A stretch of 64,000 nucleotides of DNA from contig NZ_JBQHVU010000002.1 in NCBI RefSeq assembly GCF_052064335.1, positions 157,875 through 221,874 of the forward strand, in the 5' to 3' direction. Position numbers and translations under genes: made by a program. The notes under the pieces were generated by a model that did not search any database, was not told the DNA's origin, and saw nothing but the letters and a program-made list of their open reading frames with translations. The DNA comes from Weimeria sp002480925. GTDB lineage: Bacteria; Bacillota; Clostridia; Lachnospirales; Lachnospiraceae. This document shows, piece by piece, positions 1-8,134 of the stretch. Every line of letters starts with the position of its first letter. The first letter of the stretch is position 1.

Positions 1-314
1 ACCTTGGAGTCCGTCTGGCTCTTGACGATTTCGGGACGGGCTATTCGTCCCTGTCAAGGATAAAGGATTTCCCTCTTGATGAGATAAAGATTGACCGCTG
101 CTTCGTAAAGGATATAGACAGTGACAGCTTCTCCGATGCCTTTGTCCGCTCTGTTTCGCAGCTTGCTGATGCTGTGGATATGAACGTCGTAGTCGAGGGA
201 GTGGAGAGAGGACCTCAGAAGGACAAGCTTCTTGACATGAATATATCCATGATTCAGGGCTTCCTTTTTGACCGTCCGCTGACAGTTGATGAATTTGATA
301 AAAAATATATGTAA
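1..314 (+). CDS. EAL-domain cyclic-di-GMP phosphodiesterase, C-terminal part
   Basis: The last 103 residues of a protein whose start lies outside the window. The frame opens at base 3 and ends with TAA at 312-314. It shows late EAL-domain motifs: DDFGTGYSSL (metal-binding DDFG), KIDRCFV and VVVEGVE, then the FDRPL segment common near the end of the domain. EAL enzymes hydrolyse c-di-GMP to pGpG in the cytosol. The catalytic Asp pair and Lys are visible; the EAL motif itself is off the edge, so activity cannot be judged. Any N-terminal sensor or GGDEF domain is unseen. A c-di-GMP role fits the membrane GGDEF protein 4 kb downstream, although that one looks degenerate. Confidence 0.9.
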   Translation, partial: LGVRLALDDFGTGYSSLSRIKDFPLDEIKIDRCFVKDIDSDSFSDAFVRSVSQLADAVDMNVVVEGVERGPQKDKLLDMNISMIQGFLFDRPLTVDEFDKKYM

Positions 315-329
315 TTTAGAAAAAAGGGG

Positions 330-358
330 TTGACAAGTGACCAGTCATTTGGTATCAT
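330..358 (+). promoter_or_regulatory. Promoter of tRNA-Leu
   Basis: TTGACA (330-335), 17-base spacer, TATCAT (353-358): a strong sigma-A-type promoter starting transcription about 30 bases before the tRNA. Confidence 0.75.
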
Positions 359-394
359 ATACATCGTTGTGAGAGCAACAACAACTAAACAGAT

Positions 395-478
395 GCGGAA
401 GTGTCGGAACTGGCAGACGAGCAAGACTAAGGATCTTGTGGTAGCAATACTGTGTGGGTTCAAGTCCCATCTTCCGCA
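395..478 (+). tRNA. tRNA-Leu, anticodon AAG
   Basis: Acceptor arm GCGGAAG (395-401) pairs perfectly with CTTCCGC (471-477), discriminator A478. The anticodon stem CAAGA/TCTTG encloses the loop CTAAGGA, giving anticodon AAG at 429-431. A long variable arm and the GGTTCAAGTCC T-arm fit a class II leucine tRNA. CCA is not encoded. A34 would normally be edited to inosine by TadA to read CUU/CUC codons. Confidence 0.93.
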
Positions 479-493
479 TTAGCTTTTTAGAAG

Positions 494-526
494 AGCTGTC
501 TGATATTATCAGGCAGCTTCTTTTTT
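494..526 (+). terminator. Terminator of tRNA-Leu
   Basis: Hairpin AGCTGTCTGATA/TATCAGGCAGCT (one G-U pair) followed by TTCTTTTTT, directly after the tRNA. Confidence 0.8.
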
Positions 527-528
527 GC

Positions 529-554
529 ATAAAAAACCGGGTCCAAGGACCCGG
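529..554 (-). terminator. Terminator of the MATE-azlC-azlD group
   Basis: Read on the minus strand: perfect CCGGGTCC/GGACCCGG hairpin followed by TTTTTT, just after the azlD stop codon. Confidence 0.8.
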
Positions 555-557
555 AAC

Positions 558-857
558 TCATATCAGTCTTTCTACTATAAAGACTGCTGCACAGGCGGCT
601 GCTGCAACGACAGGAAGGCTTTTGCCCCGAAGACCCAGCGCCACTGCGACAGAAAAGCCTATGACAGCGCTAATAGGGCTTCCTGTCGAGTAAAAGATAG
701 CAGGTATGGTCATCACTGTAAGACAGGTGTAGGGCACATAATAGAGAAAGCTGTTTATGAACCTGCTCTTTATCGGCTTCTGAAAGAGTGTAAGAGGCAG
801 CATCCTGATCAGATAGGTAGTGACTGCCATCAGTATTATATATGAGTAGATCTTCAT
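558..857 (-). CDS. azlD: AzlD-family branched-chain amino acid transporter subunit
   Basis: A 99-residue hydrophobic protein with about four membrane segments, the size and profile of AzlD (small subunit of AzlCD amino-acid exporters; the B. subtilis pair was linked to azaleucine resistance). Typical AzlD features are the early TYLIRMLPL segment and a Gly/Ala-rich C-terminal half. Its start codon overlaps the azlC stop by four bases (ATGA), so translation is probably coupled. It is the last gene of the group and is followed by a strong hairpin terminator. The transported substrate cannot be read from the sequence; export of branched-chain amino acids is the family assumption. Confidence 0.85.
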   Translation of the reverse strand: MKIYSYIILMAVTTYLIRMLPLTLFQKPIKSRFINSFLYYVPYTCLTVMTIPAIFYSTGSPISAVIGFSVAVALGLRGKSLPVVAAAACAAVFIVERLI

Positions 858-1570
858 TCCTGATCACCTCGATTGGGATCTGGTACAGGAAAGAGCCAGG
901 CTGCAAGAGCACTGGCTGCTATCGTGCAGATTATTATGCGAAAGCCTGCAGAGACACTATTAAGCACTGGCAGGTAATAAAAGGCTGCCGAAAGGGCCGC
1001 GCCGATGATGACTGCGAAGGTGACGTTTCGTCTGACTCTGGCCACCGGCATGACTATAGCTACAAACATTCCGTAAAGGGCAATTCCCAGAGCGCTTGAT
1101 ACAGAGACTGGGAGAAGGCCGTTAGCTATAGCGCCAAAAAGTGTACCGGATGCCCAGCTGATCACAGGGAAGATCTCAAGCCCTGCCATATAGGAGGGTG
1201 AGACCCGCTCGGGCTTCACCGAGGAAACAGCGAATATCTCGTCGGTATTGGCGAAGGCGATAAGCATCCTCTTAGGCGTAGTGGCGCCACTGTCTAGACG
1301 CTGTGAAAGAGACAGGGACATAAGTGCGTATCTTAGGTTTATCACTAGCTGGGTCAGAATCATCTCTATATAAGAGCTCTGAGCGACTATAAGATTAAGT
1401 CCGGCAAACTGTCCGGCACTGGTCACATTGGTAAGTGACATCAGGGTAGCTGTGAGCGGAGAGATCCCGGCTCTTGCCGCAGCTATCCCAAAGGTGAAGC
1501 TAACTGAGAAATAACCGACTACTATTGCAATCGAATCCTTTGCTCCATTTATAAAATCTTTTCTGTCCAT
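854..1570 (-). CDS. azlC: AzlC-family amino acid exporter large subunit
   Basis: A 238-residue polytopic membrane protein with the AzlC/YgaZ profile: N-terminal GAKDSIAIVVGYFSVSFTFG, a TSAGQFAGL motif in the second membrane region and an RYALMSLSLSQRL cytosolic loop, all typical of the family. It pairs with AzlD, whose start overlaps its stop codon. It begins 24 bases after the upstream MATE gene ends, so the three may share a transcript. I see no strong ribosome site before the ATG at 1570, which leaves the start slightly uncertain. Confidence 0.85.
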   Translation of the reverse strand: MDRKDFINGAKDSIAIVVGYFSVSFTFGIAAARAGISPLTATLMSLTNVTSAGQFAGLNLIVAQSSYIEMILTQLVINLRYALMSLSLSQRLDSGATTPKRMLIAFANTDEIFAVSSVKPERVSPSYMAGLEIFPVISWASGTLFGAIANGLLPVSVSSALGIALYGMFVAIVMPVARVRRNVTFAVIIGAALSAAFYYLPVLNSVSAGFRIIICTIAASALAAWLFPVPDPNRGDQE

Positions 1571-1594
1571 GTCTGATATTTTACTATCACAGGC

Positions 1595-2941
1595 TCATCG
1601 CGTCAAATTCTTTCTGACATCGCCTATTACATACCTGTAGGCAATCGCATCAAAAAGCCCTGTGACTATCCAGGCCGCCGGATCACCGGCAACTGCCAGC
1701 AGATAGGAGGAGAAGTGTATTGAAAGTACAGCCGTTACAAGCCTGGAGCCAAGCTCTAAGACTCCGCCCATCATAGGGAGGAAGCCGTAGCCTAAGCCCT
1801 GCATCATATCCCTGTAGATAAAGAGTATACCAAGAGGCATATAGAAGATGATAGAGAGATAGGTGTATGGCTTTGCCCATGGAAGTATCGAGCTCATCCT
1901 CACATTGGAGCCAAGGAAGAGAGGAATGGCCGGGCGCAGGAGGACAAGAGCTAGACCAGCTCCTGCAAGAGAGGCGATAATAGATATCTTAAGCGCCACA
2001 TGTGAGCCCTGGTTTACCCTGTCTATATCGCCTTTTCCGTAGTTCTGCCCTGTATAGGTAGCCATGGACTGACCGAGGGAGGGAAAGGCCTGAGTCAGAA
2101 GGTTTCCTATCTTGGACGATGCATTGAAGCCTGCTATTGCATTTGAGCCGAAGCGGTTTATGGCTGACTGCATGATCATAGTGCCGGATGCTGTGATAGC
2201 GAACTGTACAGCCATTGGAAGACCGACTCCAAGCTGCTTTCTTACATATGAGGAGGTAAGCCTCCATTCGTTTCTTTTCGGGACGAGCATCTTTACCCTT
2301 ACTGCTATGTAGATTATGCTTAGGATCGCAGATATCACCTGCGAGGCGATCGTTGCTATGGCAGCTCCCTTTACTCCCATATCGAAGCCTATGATAAGGA
2401 GCAGGTCAAGGAATATATTAAGGATAGCCGAAAGGACCAGAAAGAAGAGGGGAGCCCTTGAATTCCCCACTGCCCTAAGCAGGGAGGAGAAGAGGTTGTA
2501 GAAGCAGACTGCTCCTGTACCTCCTGTAATAATGATGATGTAGTCATAGGCATATCCGAATATATCCTCGGGCGTGTTCATAAGACCAAGCAGGGCCTTC
2601 ATGGATACAAGAGATATGGCGGTCATGACCACGGATACTATGACAGTGAGTATGATCGCATTTGCAACTGACCTTCGTATGCCCTCCTCATCCTTTGCGC
2701 CAAAGCGCTGGGAGGTGAGGACCGTAAAGCCTGTAGTAAGCCCTGTCGCAAACCCAAGTATCAGAAACATAATGGTCCCTGTGCTGCCTACTGCGGCAAA
2801 GGCCTTTGTTCCGACGTATCTTCCTACTATGATAGAGTCGACCATATTATAGAACTGCTGGAACATATTCCCTATGAATATAGGAAGAAAGAACTTGAGG
2901 ATAATGGGCATGGGACGCCCCTGTGTCATATCGAGCTGCAT
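1595..2941 (-). CDS. MATE-family multidrug exporter
   Basis: A 448-residue protein with about twelve membrane segments in two similar halves, the standard MATE length. The opening IILKFFLPIFIGNMFQQFYNMVDSIIVGRYVG is typical (the QQFYNMVDSIIVGR stretch is diagnostic of DinF/NorM-like members). MATE proteins expel cationic drugs or metabolites using Na+ or H+ gradients. A GGAGG site lies 7-8 bases before the ATG. azlC-azlD follow on the same strand and may be cotranscribed. Substrate cannot be predicted. Confidence 0.9.
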   Translation of the reverse strand: MQLDMTQGRPMPIILKFFLPIFIGNMFQQFYNMVDSIIVGRYVGTKAFAAVGSTGTIMFLILGFATGLTTGFTVLTSQRFGAKDEEGIRRSVANAIILTVIVSVVMTAISLVSMKALLGLMNTPEDIFGYAYDYIIIITGGTGAVCFYNLFSSLLRAVGNSRAPLFFLVLSAILNIFLDLLLIIGFDMGVKGAAIATIASQVISAILSIIYIAVRVKMLVPKRNEWRLTSSYVRKQLGVGLPMAVQFAITASGTMIMQSAINRFGSNAIAGFNASSKIGNLLTQAFPSLGQSMATYTGQNYGKGDIDRVNQGSHVALKISIIASLAGAGLALVLLRPAIPLFLGSNVRMSSILPWAKPYTYLSIIFYMPLGILFIYRDMMQGLGYGFLPMMGGVLELGSRLVTAVLSIHFSSYLLAVAGDPAAWIVTGLFDAIAYRYVIGDVRKNLTR

Positions 2942-3067
2942 AATTTATAACCTCCGAAATAGCGTTGGATTCTATTCTACACCGACAAATGCAAAAATCA
3001 ATACATATTTTATTAAGAATGTGTTAAAATACAGAGAGGTAATAAAGTTAATGCTGAGGCTTTTTTA

Positions 3068-4141
3068 ATGAAAAAAACAGCGATATGTATCTGTAATTAT
3101 AATAAGAAGGAAATGGTCATAAGCTGCCTTAAGGCTGTGAGCGAGCAGAAGGAGAAGGACATCGACATATATATCTGCGACAATGCTTCTACGGATGGCT
3201 CAGCAGAGGCAATCTCTGACTTTATAAGAGAGCATGGGGAGTATGATATCACTCTACTTGCCAATAAAGAAAATCTTGGCGGAGCCGGAGGCTTTAACAG
3301 GGCGCTTGGTGCAGCGCTGGACTCAGAAGAGGCCTACAGCTATCTTATGTGCGTGGACAATGACTGTCTTCTTGATGAGGGCTGTGTCGGGGCGCTTGAG
3401 GATTATCTGGACAGGGATCCGTCATCGGGAATGGCAGCGGCTAAGATATATTTCCTTGACAATCCTTCGATCATTCAATGCTTCGGGCTAGACATTAGTT
3501 ATGAGCTGTGCGGGACCATTTCCCCTTATTTCGGAAAGCCTGAGGACGGGAGCGGTCCGGATGTCATTTATTCTGATGCTGCTCCTGCCTGTGCCCTTAT
3601 GGTTCGTTCTGATCTGATCAGACAGATAGGTCTGCTTCCCGAGGAAAACTATATTTACTGGGATGATACGACATGGTGCTACAGGGCAAGATGTGCGGGC
3701 TATCGGATAGCAAATGTAGGAGCAGCCATGGCCCTGCACGGAATGGGGCAGAGGGCTGAGATAAGGAATACCTTTGGCACCTACTATTCCTGGCGTAACC
3801 AGATCAGATACTTCATGCTGACATCTCCGCAGGATAAGCTGTATGACGTAGCCATAAGGCTTTTGACAGACGTATATCTGGAGGTCACGGCTGACTATGA
3901 GTGCCACAGGGCCAAAAGAGCTGCTGCTGTAATGGCTGCTCTTGATGATGCGCTTCACGGCATCACCGGTAAGGCCAGAGAGGGTATCATCTGCGATATA
4001 CCGGGGTCTGATCACGATGTCGTTTATGAAAGCGTTGACTCTCTTCCTGATAAGTACAGGGCTGGCGCAGAGATCTTTATATACAGCCACTATGAGCTCT
4101 TCATAAACGCCTGTGACAGACTGAGGAAGGAAACAGAATAA
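3068..4141 (+). CDS. Family 2 glycosyltransferase
   Basis: A 357-residue soluble protein. The N-terminal 230 residues form a GT-A fold: TAICICNYNKKEMVISCL, then ICDNASTDGS (nucleotide-sugar binding), NKENLGGAGGFNRAL and the metal-binding VDNDCLLD (DxD-like). This resembles rhamnosyl- and galactofuranosyltransferases (GlfT/RfbN-like) that build cell-surface glycans. A YWDDTTWCYRARCAGYRI segment fits the acceptor/catalytic region. It stands alone between the divergent MATE gene and the GGDEF gene, so no pathway context helps. A weak promoter-like TAAAAT lies about 35 bases upstream. Donor and acceptor sugars are unknown. Confidence 0.85.
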   Translation: MKKTAICICNYNKKEMVISCLKAVSEQKEKDIDIYICDNASTDGSAEAISDFIREHGEYDITLLANKENLGGAGGFNRALGAALDSEEAYSYLMCVDNDCLLDEGCVGALEDYLDRDPSSGMAAAKIYFLDNPSIIQCFGLDISYELCGTISPYFGKPEDGSGPDVIYSDAAPACALMVRSDLIRQIGLLPEENYIYWDDTTWCYRARCAGYRIANVGAAMALHGMGQRAEIRNTFGTYYSWRNQIRYFMLTSPQDKLYDVAIRLLTDVYLEVTADYECHRAKRAAAVMAALDDALHGITGKAREGIICDIPGSDHDVVYESVDSLPDKYRAGAEIFIYSHYELFINACDRLRKETE

Positions 4142-4154
4142 GACCTTATCGGAC

Positions 4155-4183
4155 TTGCACCGGGACCGATACATGAGTATAAT
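4155..4183 (+). promoter_or_regulatory. Promoter of the GGDEF gene
   Basis: TTGCAC (4155-4160), 17-base spacer, TATAAT (4178-4183), about 40 bases before the start codon. Confidence 0.7.
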
Positions 4184-4225
4184 TATATATAGTTCAGGGG
4201 TTTCTGAAATATGGAAGGAGGAGTT

Positions 4226-5290
4226 ATGCCTGACAAGAAAAAGGAAGGTCTGCTTTATAGCGAGCCTGATACAGGAAAGGTCAACTTTGTCGTAAACACG
4301 AGCATTTTGTGCATCCATATCACGTTGATGGTGCTTTATATTCTGGCCTGCTCGAAGGTTATGTTTCTTGTAAATATCGGAAGCATAATCTTTTATCTGC
4401 TGGGATACTATTTTATCAAGAAGGGTAAGTCGATAGTATTCTTCACGCTGATGTTTTTTGAGATAGCTGTCCATTTATGTCTTGCCAGCTATTTCATCGG
4501 ATATCTTGCAGGATTTTCTGCCTGGTGCTTTGCGCTTTCGGCACTTTTTGTCTATCCGCAGTTTTCGGATCCGTCAAGGAGACCAAAGAAGCTTAAAGTG
4601 GCATTTCCGATCCTTTCAGTCATTATTTTCTTCGCTGAATATGCTGCTCATATTAATGGATATATTCCTGATTCAGCCGTAAGCAGGCCGATGAGGTATG
4701 TTTTCTACGGAGTCAATACTGTATCGGTATTCTTTGCTATTATATTCTTTACCTATTTCTTTGCGACCAGCATAATAAGGTCAAGGAACAGGATGGATTA
4801 TCAGATGAACCATGATATGCTTACCGGACTTAAGAATCGCTATTCACTCCATAAGATAACAGATGAGGCATCAGCCAGGACCAATCATACCGGAGAGCCA
4901 TTCTCTATTGCTATGGCAGACATTGACAATTTCAAGAATATCAACGATAATTACGGTTATGCATGCGGGGATCTTGTGATCTATAAGGTCGCCTCGATCA
5001 TAAAGGAGATGACTGATGATGAGGAATTCTTTGCCGGAAGATACGGCGGAGAGAAGTTTCTTTTCATATATACCAAGGAGCCTTCATCGGACGCTATGCG
5101 ATACAAGATGGAGAAGTTCCGTGACGGAGTGGAGAAGGCTGTGATCACCTCAGCAGGCAGGCAGGTGCGTTTTACGGTTTCTGTCGGCGTAGCCAAGTTC
5201 CATAAGGGGGATGACTATGATCTGGTCTTGAAGCAGGCTCATGACAATCTCTATAAGGCCAAGCGGGAGGGTAAGAACAGGATAATCTGA
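4226..5290 (+). CDS. Membrane GGDEF-domain protein with altered signature (GGEKF)
   Basis: About 354 residues: roughly five membrane segments in the first 185 residues, then a GGDEF domain. The domain keeps NHDMLTGLKNR and the metal-binding DIDNFKNINDNYG, but the active-site signature is GGEKF at about residue 274, with Lys where the catalytic Glu should be. Diguanylate cyclases need that acidic residue, so this one may be a non-catalytic GTP or c-di-GMP sensor. I see no clear I-site RxxD before the motif. An in-frame ATG at 4211 exists, but AGGAGG at 4216-4221 sits before ATG 4226, which I prefer. It has its own promoter. Confidence 0.85.
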   Translation: MPDKKKEGLLYSEPDTGKVNFVVNTSILCIHITLMVLYILACSKVMFLVNIGSIIFYLLGYYFIKKGKSIVFFTLMFFEIAVHLCLASYFIGYLAGFSAWCFALSALFVYPQFSDPSRRPKKLKVAFPILSVIIFFAEYAAHINGYIPDSAVSRPMRYVFYGVNTVSVFFAIIFFTYFFATSIIRSRNRMDYQMNHDMLTGLKNRYSLHKITDEASARTNHTGEPFSIAMADIDNFKNINDNYGYACGDLVIYKVASIIKEMTDDEEFFAGRYGGEKFLFIYTKEPSSDAMRYKMEKFRDGVEKAVITSAGRQVRFTVSVGVAKFHKGDDYDLVLKQAHDNLYKAKREGKNRII

Positions 5291-5305
5291 AAAAAGGAGC
5301 ATTAA

Positions 5306-6541
5306 GTGAAGAACTGTATCATAATCCAGTCAGGCGGTCCGACGTCTGCGATCAACTCCTCTCTTGCAGGAGTGGTAAAGGGCGCAATCGAGGCTGGATA
5401 TAGCCATGTCTATGGAGCTGTAAATGGAATTGTCGGTGTGCTTTCACAGAATGTGATAGATATCACTGAGATAGCAAAAAAGGATGATAACTTCCAAAGA
5501 AGGCTGTCCCATACGCCAGCCATGTATCTTGGATCATGCAGGATGAGGATGCCTGATCCGAAGATGGAGCCGGCTATCTATGACGCCCTGTATGCATTTT
5601 TTAAAAGTCTTGATATCACTGCCTTCTTCGGTATAGGTGGCAATGACTCAATGGATACGATAGCCAAGTTGTCTGCATATTTTGGCAGCAAAAATGCCGG
5701 TATCAGCGTTATAGGCATCCCAAAGACCATAGACAATGATCTGCTTGCTACAGACCATACTCCGGGCTTCGGCTCAGCTGCCAAGTATGTGGCCACAACT
5801 GTCAGGGAGATGGCCTATGACACCATGATCTATCCGGTGAAGAGCATTACCATAGTAGAGATCATGGGCAGGGATTCAGGCTGGCTTACAGCTGCCTCGG
5901 CTCTTGCCAGAGGAAACGGAGTCGATGCTCCCCAGCTTATCTATCTGCCAGAGGTCCCCTTCTCGGTGGAGCAGTGCATTGCTGATACCAGAAGTCTTCT
6001 GAAGCATCGCAATTCTGTTCTGATAGCGGTTTCAGAGGGCATAAGGGATAGCTCAGGAGAATACATAGCCTCTGCCGATGCCAAGGAGGACAAGTTCGGT
6101 CACAAGATGCTCTCGGGCACAGGAAAGGCAATAGAACATATACTAAGCAATGCCTTAGGGACCAAGATCCGTAGCGTCGAGCTCAATATTCCTGAGAGGT
6201 GCGGCATTCACTTAGCCTCAAAGACAGACCTTGATGAGGCTTATAAGATGGGCCAGGTCGCTGTGGGACTTGCGGACAAGGGACAGAGCGGACGAATGGT
6301 AGTAATAGAAAGAGCAGATGCAAGCGACTACAAGCCAGTATATTCATCTGTTCCGGTCCAAGAGGTCGCAAACGGAGTCAGGATGGTTCCGAGGGACTAT
6401 ATAAGCGAAAGCGGCAACGATGTAACAGAAAAGATGACAGACTATCTGTCTCCTCTCATCCAGGGAGAGGTGGAGATCGAGTACAGGGACGGTCTTCCGG
6501 ATTTCCTTCCTATAGACCATCTGATGGATACTACAAGGTAA
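5306..6541 (+). CDS. Phosphofructokinase, probably PPi-dependent
   Basis: A 411-residue group-III-type 6-phosphofructokinase phosphorylating fructose 6-phosphate. The phosphoryl-donor motif is GGNDSM near residue 110. ATP enzymes have GGDGS with Gly at the key position, while PPi enzymes carry Asp there, as here. PKTIDND near residue 138 has the Lys typical of PPi enzymes (ATP enzymes have GTIDND). MGRDSGWL and PERCG complete the sugar-phosphate site. The start is GTG with AAAGGAG seven bases upstream. It follows the GGDEF gene by 15 bases, so probably the same transcript. Donor assignment is from motifs only. Confidence 0.87.
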   Translation: MKNCIIIQSGGPTSAINSSLAGVVKGAIEAGYSHVYGAVNGIVGVLSQNVIDITEIAKKDDNFQRRLSHTPAMYLGSCRMRMPDPKMEPAIYDALYAFFKSLDITAFFGIGGNDSMDTIAKLSAYFGSKNAGISVIGIPKTIDNDLLATDHTPGFGSAAKYVATTVREMAYDTMIYPVKSITIVEIMGRDSGWLTAASALARGNGVDAPQLIYLPEVPFSVEQCIADTRSLLKHRNSVLIAVSEGIRDSSGEYIASADAKEDKFGHKMLSGTGKAIEHILSNALGTKIRSVELNIPERCGIHLASKTDLDEAYKMGQVAVGLADKGQSGRMVVIERADASDYKPVYSSVPVQEVANGVRMVPRDYISESGNDVTEKMTDYLSPLIQGEVEIEYRDGLPDFLPIDHLMDTTR

Positions 6542-6601
6542 GAGTATATTCTCTTCCTTTTTGGAAAAAGCAATAGATTATTTAGAAACAGGAGTTATTA
6601 A

Positions 6602-8089
6602 ATGAACGTAGAATACGTAAGCACCAGAGACAACAGTGACAGGGTAAGCGCGTCAGAGGCTATCCTAAGAGGCCTTGCTTTGGACGGAGGACTTTATGTG
6701 CCTACATCTATCCCAAAGCTTTCACGCTCGCTTACAGAGCTTGCTAGTATGGATTACAAGCAGGTTGCCTTCGAGGTCATGAAACTCATGCTTTCAGATT
6801 TCACTGATGATGAGCTTAAGAGCTGTATAGACGGCGCATATGACAGCAAGTTTGACACAGAGCAGATAGCACCACTTTCATACGCCGATGGTGCCTACTA
6901 TCTTGAGCTTTACCACGGAAAGACGATAGCGTTCAAGGATATGGCTCTTTCTATCCTTCCTTATCTTATGACTACTGCTGCAAGGAAGAACAATATCACG
7001 AACGAAATAGTCATTCTTACAGCTACCTCAGGAGATACCGGAAAGGCTGCTCTCGCCGGCTTTGCTGATGTCCCGGGGACAAGGATCATAGTCTTCTTTC
7101 CTAAGGACGGGGTTTCCGACATCCAGAAGAGACAGATGGTTACCCAGAAGGGTGACAATACATTCGTTGTAGGGATCAATGGTAATTTTGACCAGGCCCA
7201 GACAGGTGTAAAGAAGATGTTCGGGGATGCTTCTCTTAAGGCAGAGCTTGATAAGGCCGGCTACCAGTTCTCGTCTGCAAATTCCATCAATATAGGAAGA
7301 CTTGTTCCTCAGATAGTTTACTATGTATACGCTTACACCCGCCTTGTAAAGGAAGGGAAGATAAGCGCAGGCGATAAGATAAATGTCACTGTCCCTACAG
7401 GAAACTTTGGGAATATACTTGCCTGCTACTATGCAAAGCAGATGGGGCTTCCTGTTGACCGTCTGATCTGTGCATCGAATGAGAACAAGGTTCTTTATGA
7501 TTTCTTCACGACAGGTACCTATGACAGGAACAGGGAGTTCCATCTGACCAGTTCTCCATCAATGGATATACTGATCTCATCGAATCTTGAGAGACTTATC
7601 TATCGTATAGCTGACTGTGATGACGGTACTGACAGCGAGCTTATGAGGGAGCTTAGAGAGGACGGGAAATATACGATCACGCCTGCCATGAAGGAGAAGC
7701 TTTCCGATTTCTACGGCAATTTCGCAGACCAGAAGGAGACAGAGCAGGAGATCAGGAGAGTATTCGAGGATACAGGCTATGTCTTAGATCCTCATACTGC
7801 AGTTGCAAGCGCTGTCTATCAGAAATTCTTATCTGATACAGGAGATGACAAGCCTGTAGTCATCGCATCGACTGCAAGTCCTTATAAGTTTACTCGTACT
7901 GTTATGCGCTCTATCGGTCATGATGATCCGGACAAGAGCGATATAGAGCTTACCGATGATCTCTCAGCTGTTTCAGGAGTTAAGGTTCCGGAGGCAATTG
8001 AGGAGATAAAGACTGCTCCAGTCCGTCATAAGACCACATGTGAGGTCGACGAGATGCCTTCTGTTGTAAAGGGATTCTTAAAGATCTGA
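6602..8089 (+). CDS. thrC: Threonine synthase
   Basis: A 495-residue PLP enzyme converting O-phosphohomoserine to threonine. It is the long (E. coli-type) threonine synthase: N-terminal YVSTRDNSDRVSASEAIL, the PLP-lysine segment GKTIAFKDMAL, the phosphate-binding TATSGDTGKAAL and VPTGNFGNILA. Length and motif order match the family. An AGGAG site precedes the ATG by 8 bases. A strong bidirectional hairpin follows the stop codon. A weak hairpin lies in the 60 bases after the PFK gene, so it may or may not be cotranscribed with it. Confidence 0.95.
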   Translation: MNVEYVSTRDNSDRVSASEAILRGLALDGGLYVPTSIPKLSRSLTELASMDYKQVAFEVMKLMLSDFTDDELKSCIDGAYDSKFDTEQIAPLSYADGAYYLELYHGKTIAFKDMALSILPYLMTTAARKNNITNEIVILTATSGDTGKAALAGFADVPGTRIIVFFPKDGVSDIQKRQMVTQKGDNTFVVGINGNFDQAQTGVKKMFGDASLKAELDKAGYQFSSANSINIGRLVPQIVYYVYAYTRLVKEGKISAGDKINVTVPTGNFGNILACYYAKQMGLPVDRLICASNENKVLYDFFTTGTYDRNREFHLTSSPSMDILISSNLERLIYRIADCDDGTDSELMRELREDGKYTITPAMKEKLSDFYGNFADQKETEQEIRRVFEDTGYVLDPHTAVASAVYQKFLSDTGDDKPVVIASTASPYKFTRTVMRSIGHDDPDKSDIELTDDLSAVSGVKVPEAIEEIKTAPVRHKTTCEVDEMPSVVKGFLKI

Positions 8090-8100
8090 AGTATAATAAA

Positions 8101-8134
8101 AAGCCCCTTCGGATAATTCCGAAGGGGCCTTTTT
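8101..8134. terminator. Bidirectional terminator between thrC and the CheX-like gene
   Basis: GCCCCTTCGGA/TCCGAAGGGGC with a TAAT loop. There are T runs on the plus side and, read in reverse, on the minus side, so it serves both convergent units. Confidence 0.88.

Noticed and set aside
3488..4474. 328-codon minus-strand frame opposite the glycosyltransferase
   Set aside because: Low-complexity antisense of two clear plus-strand genes, with no recognisable domain or ribosome site.
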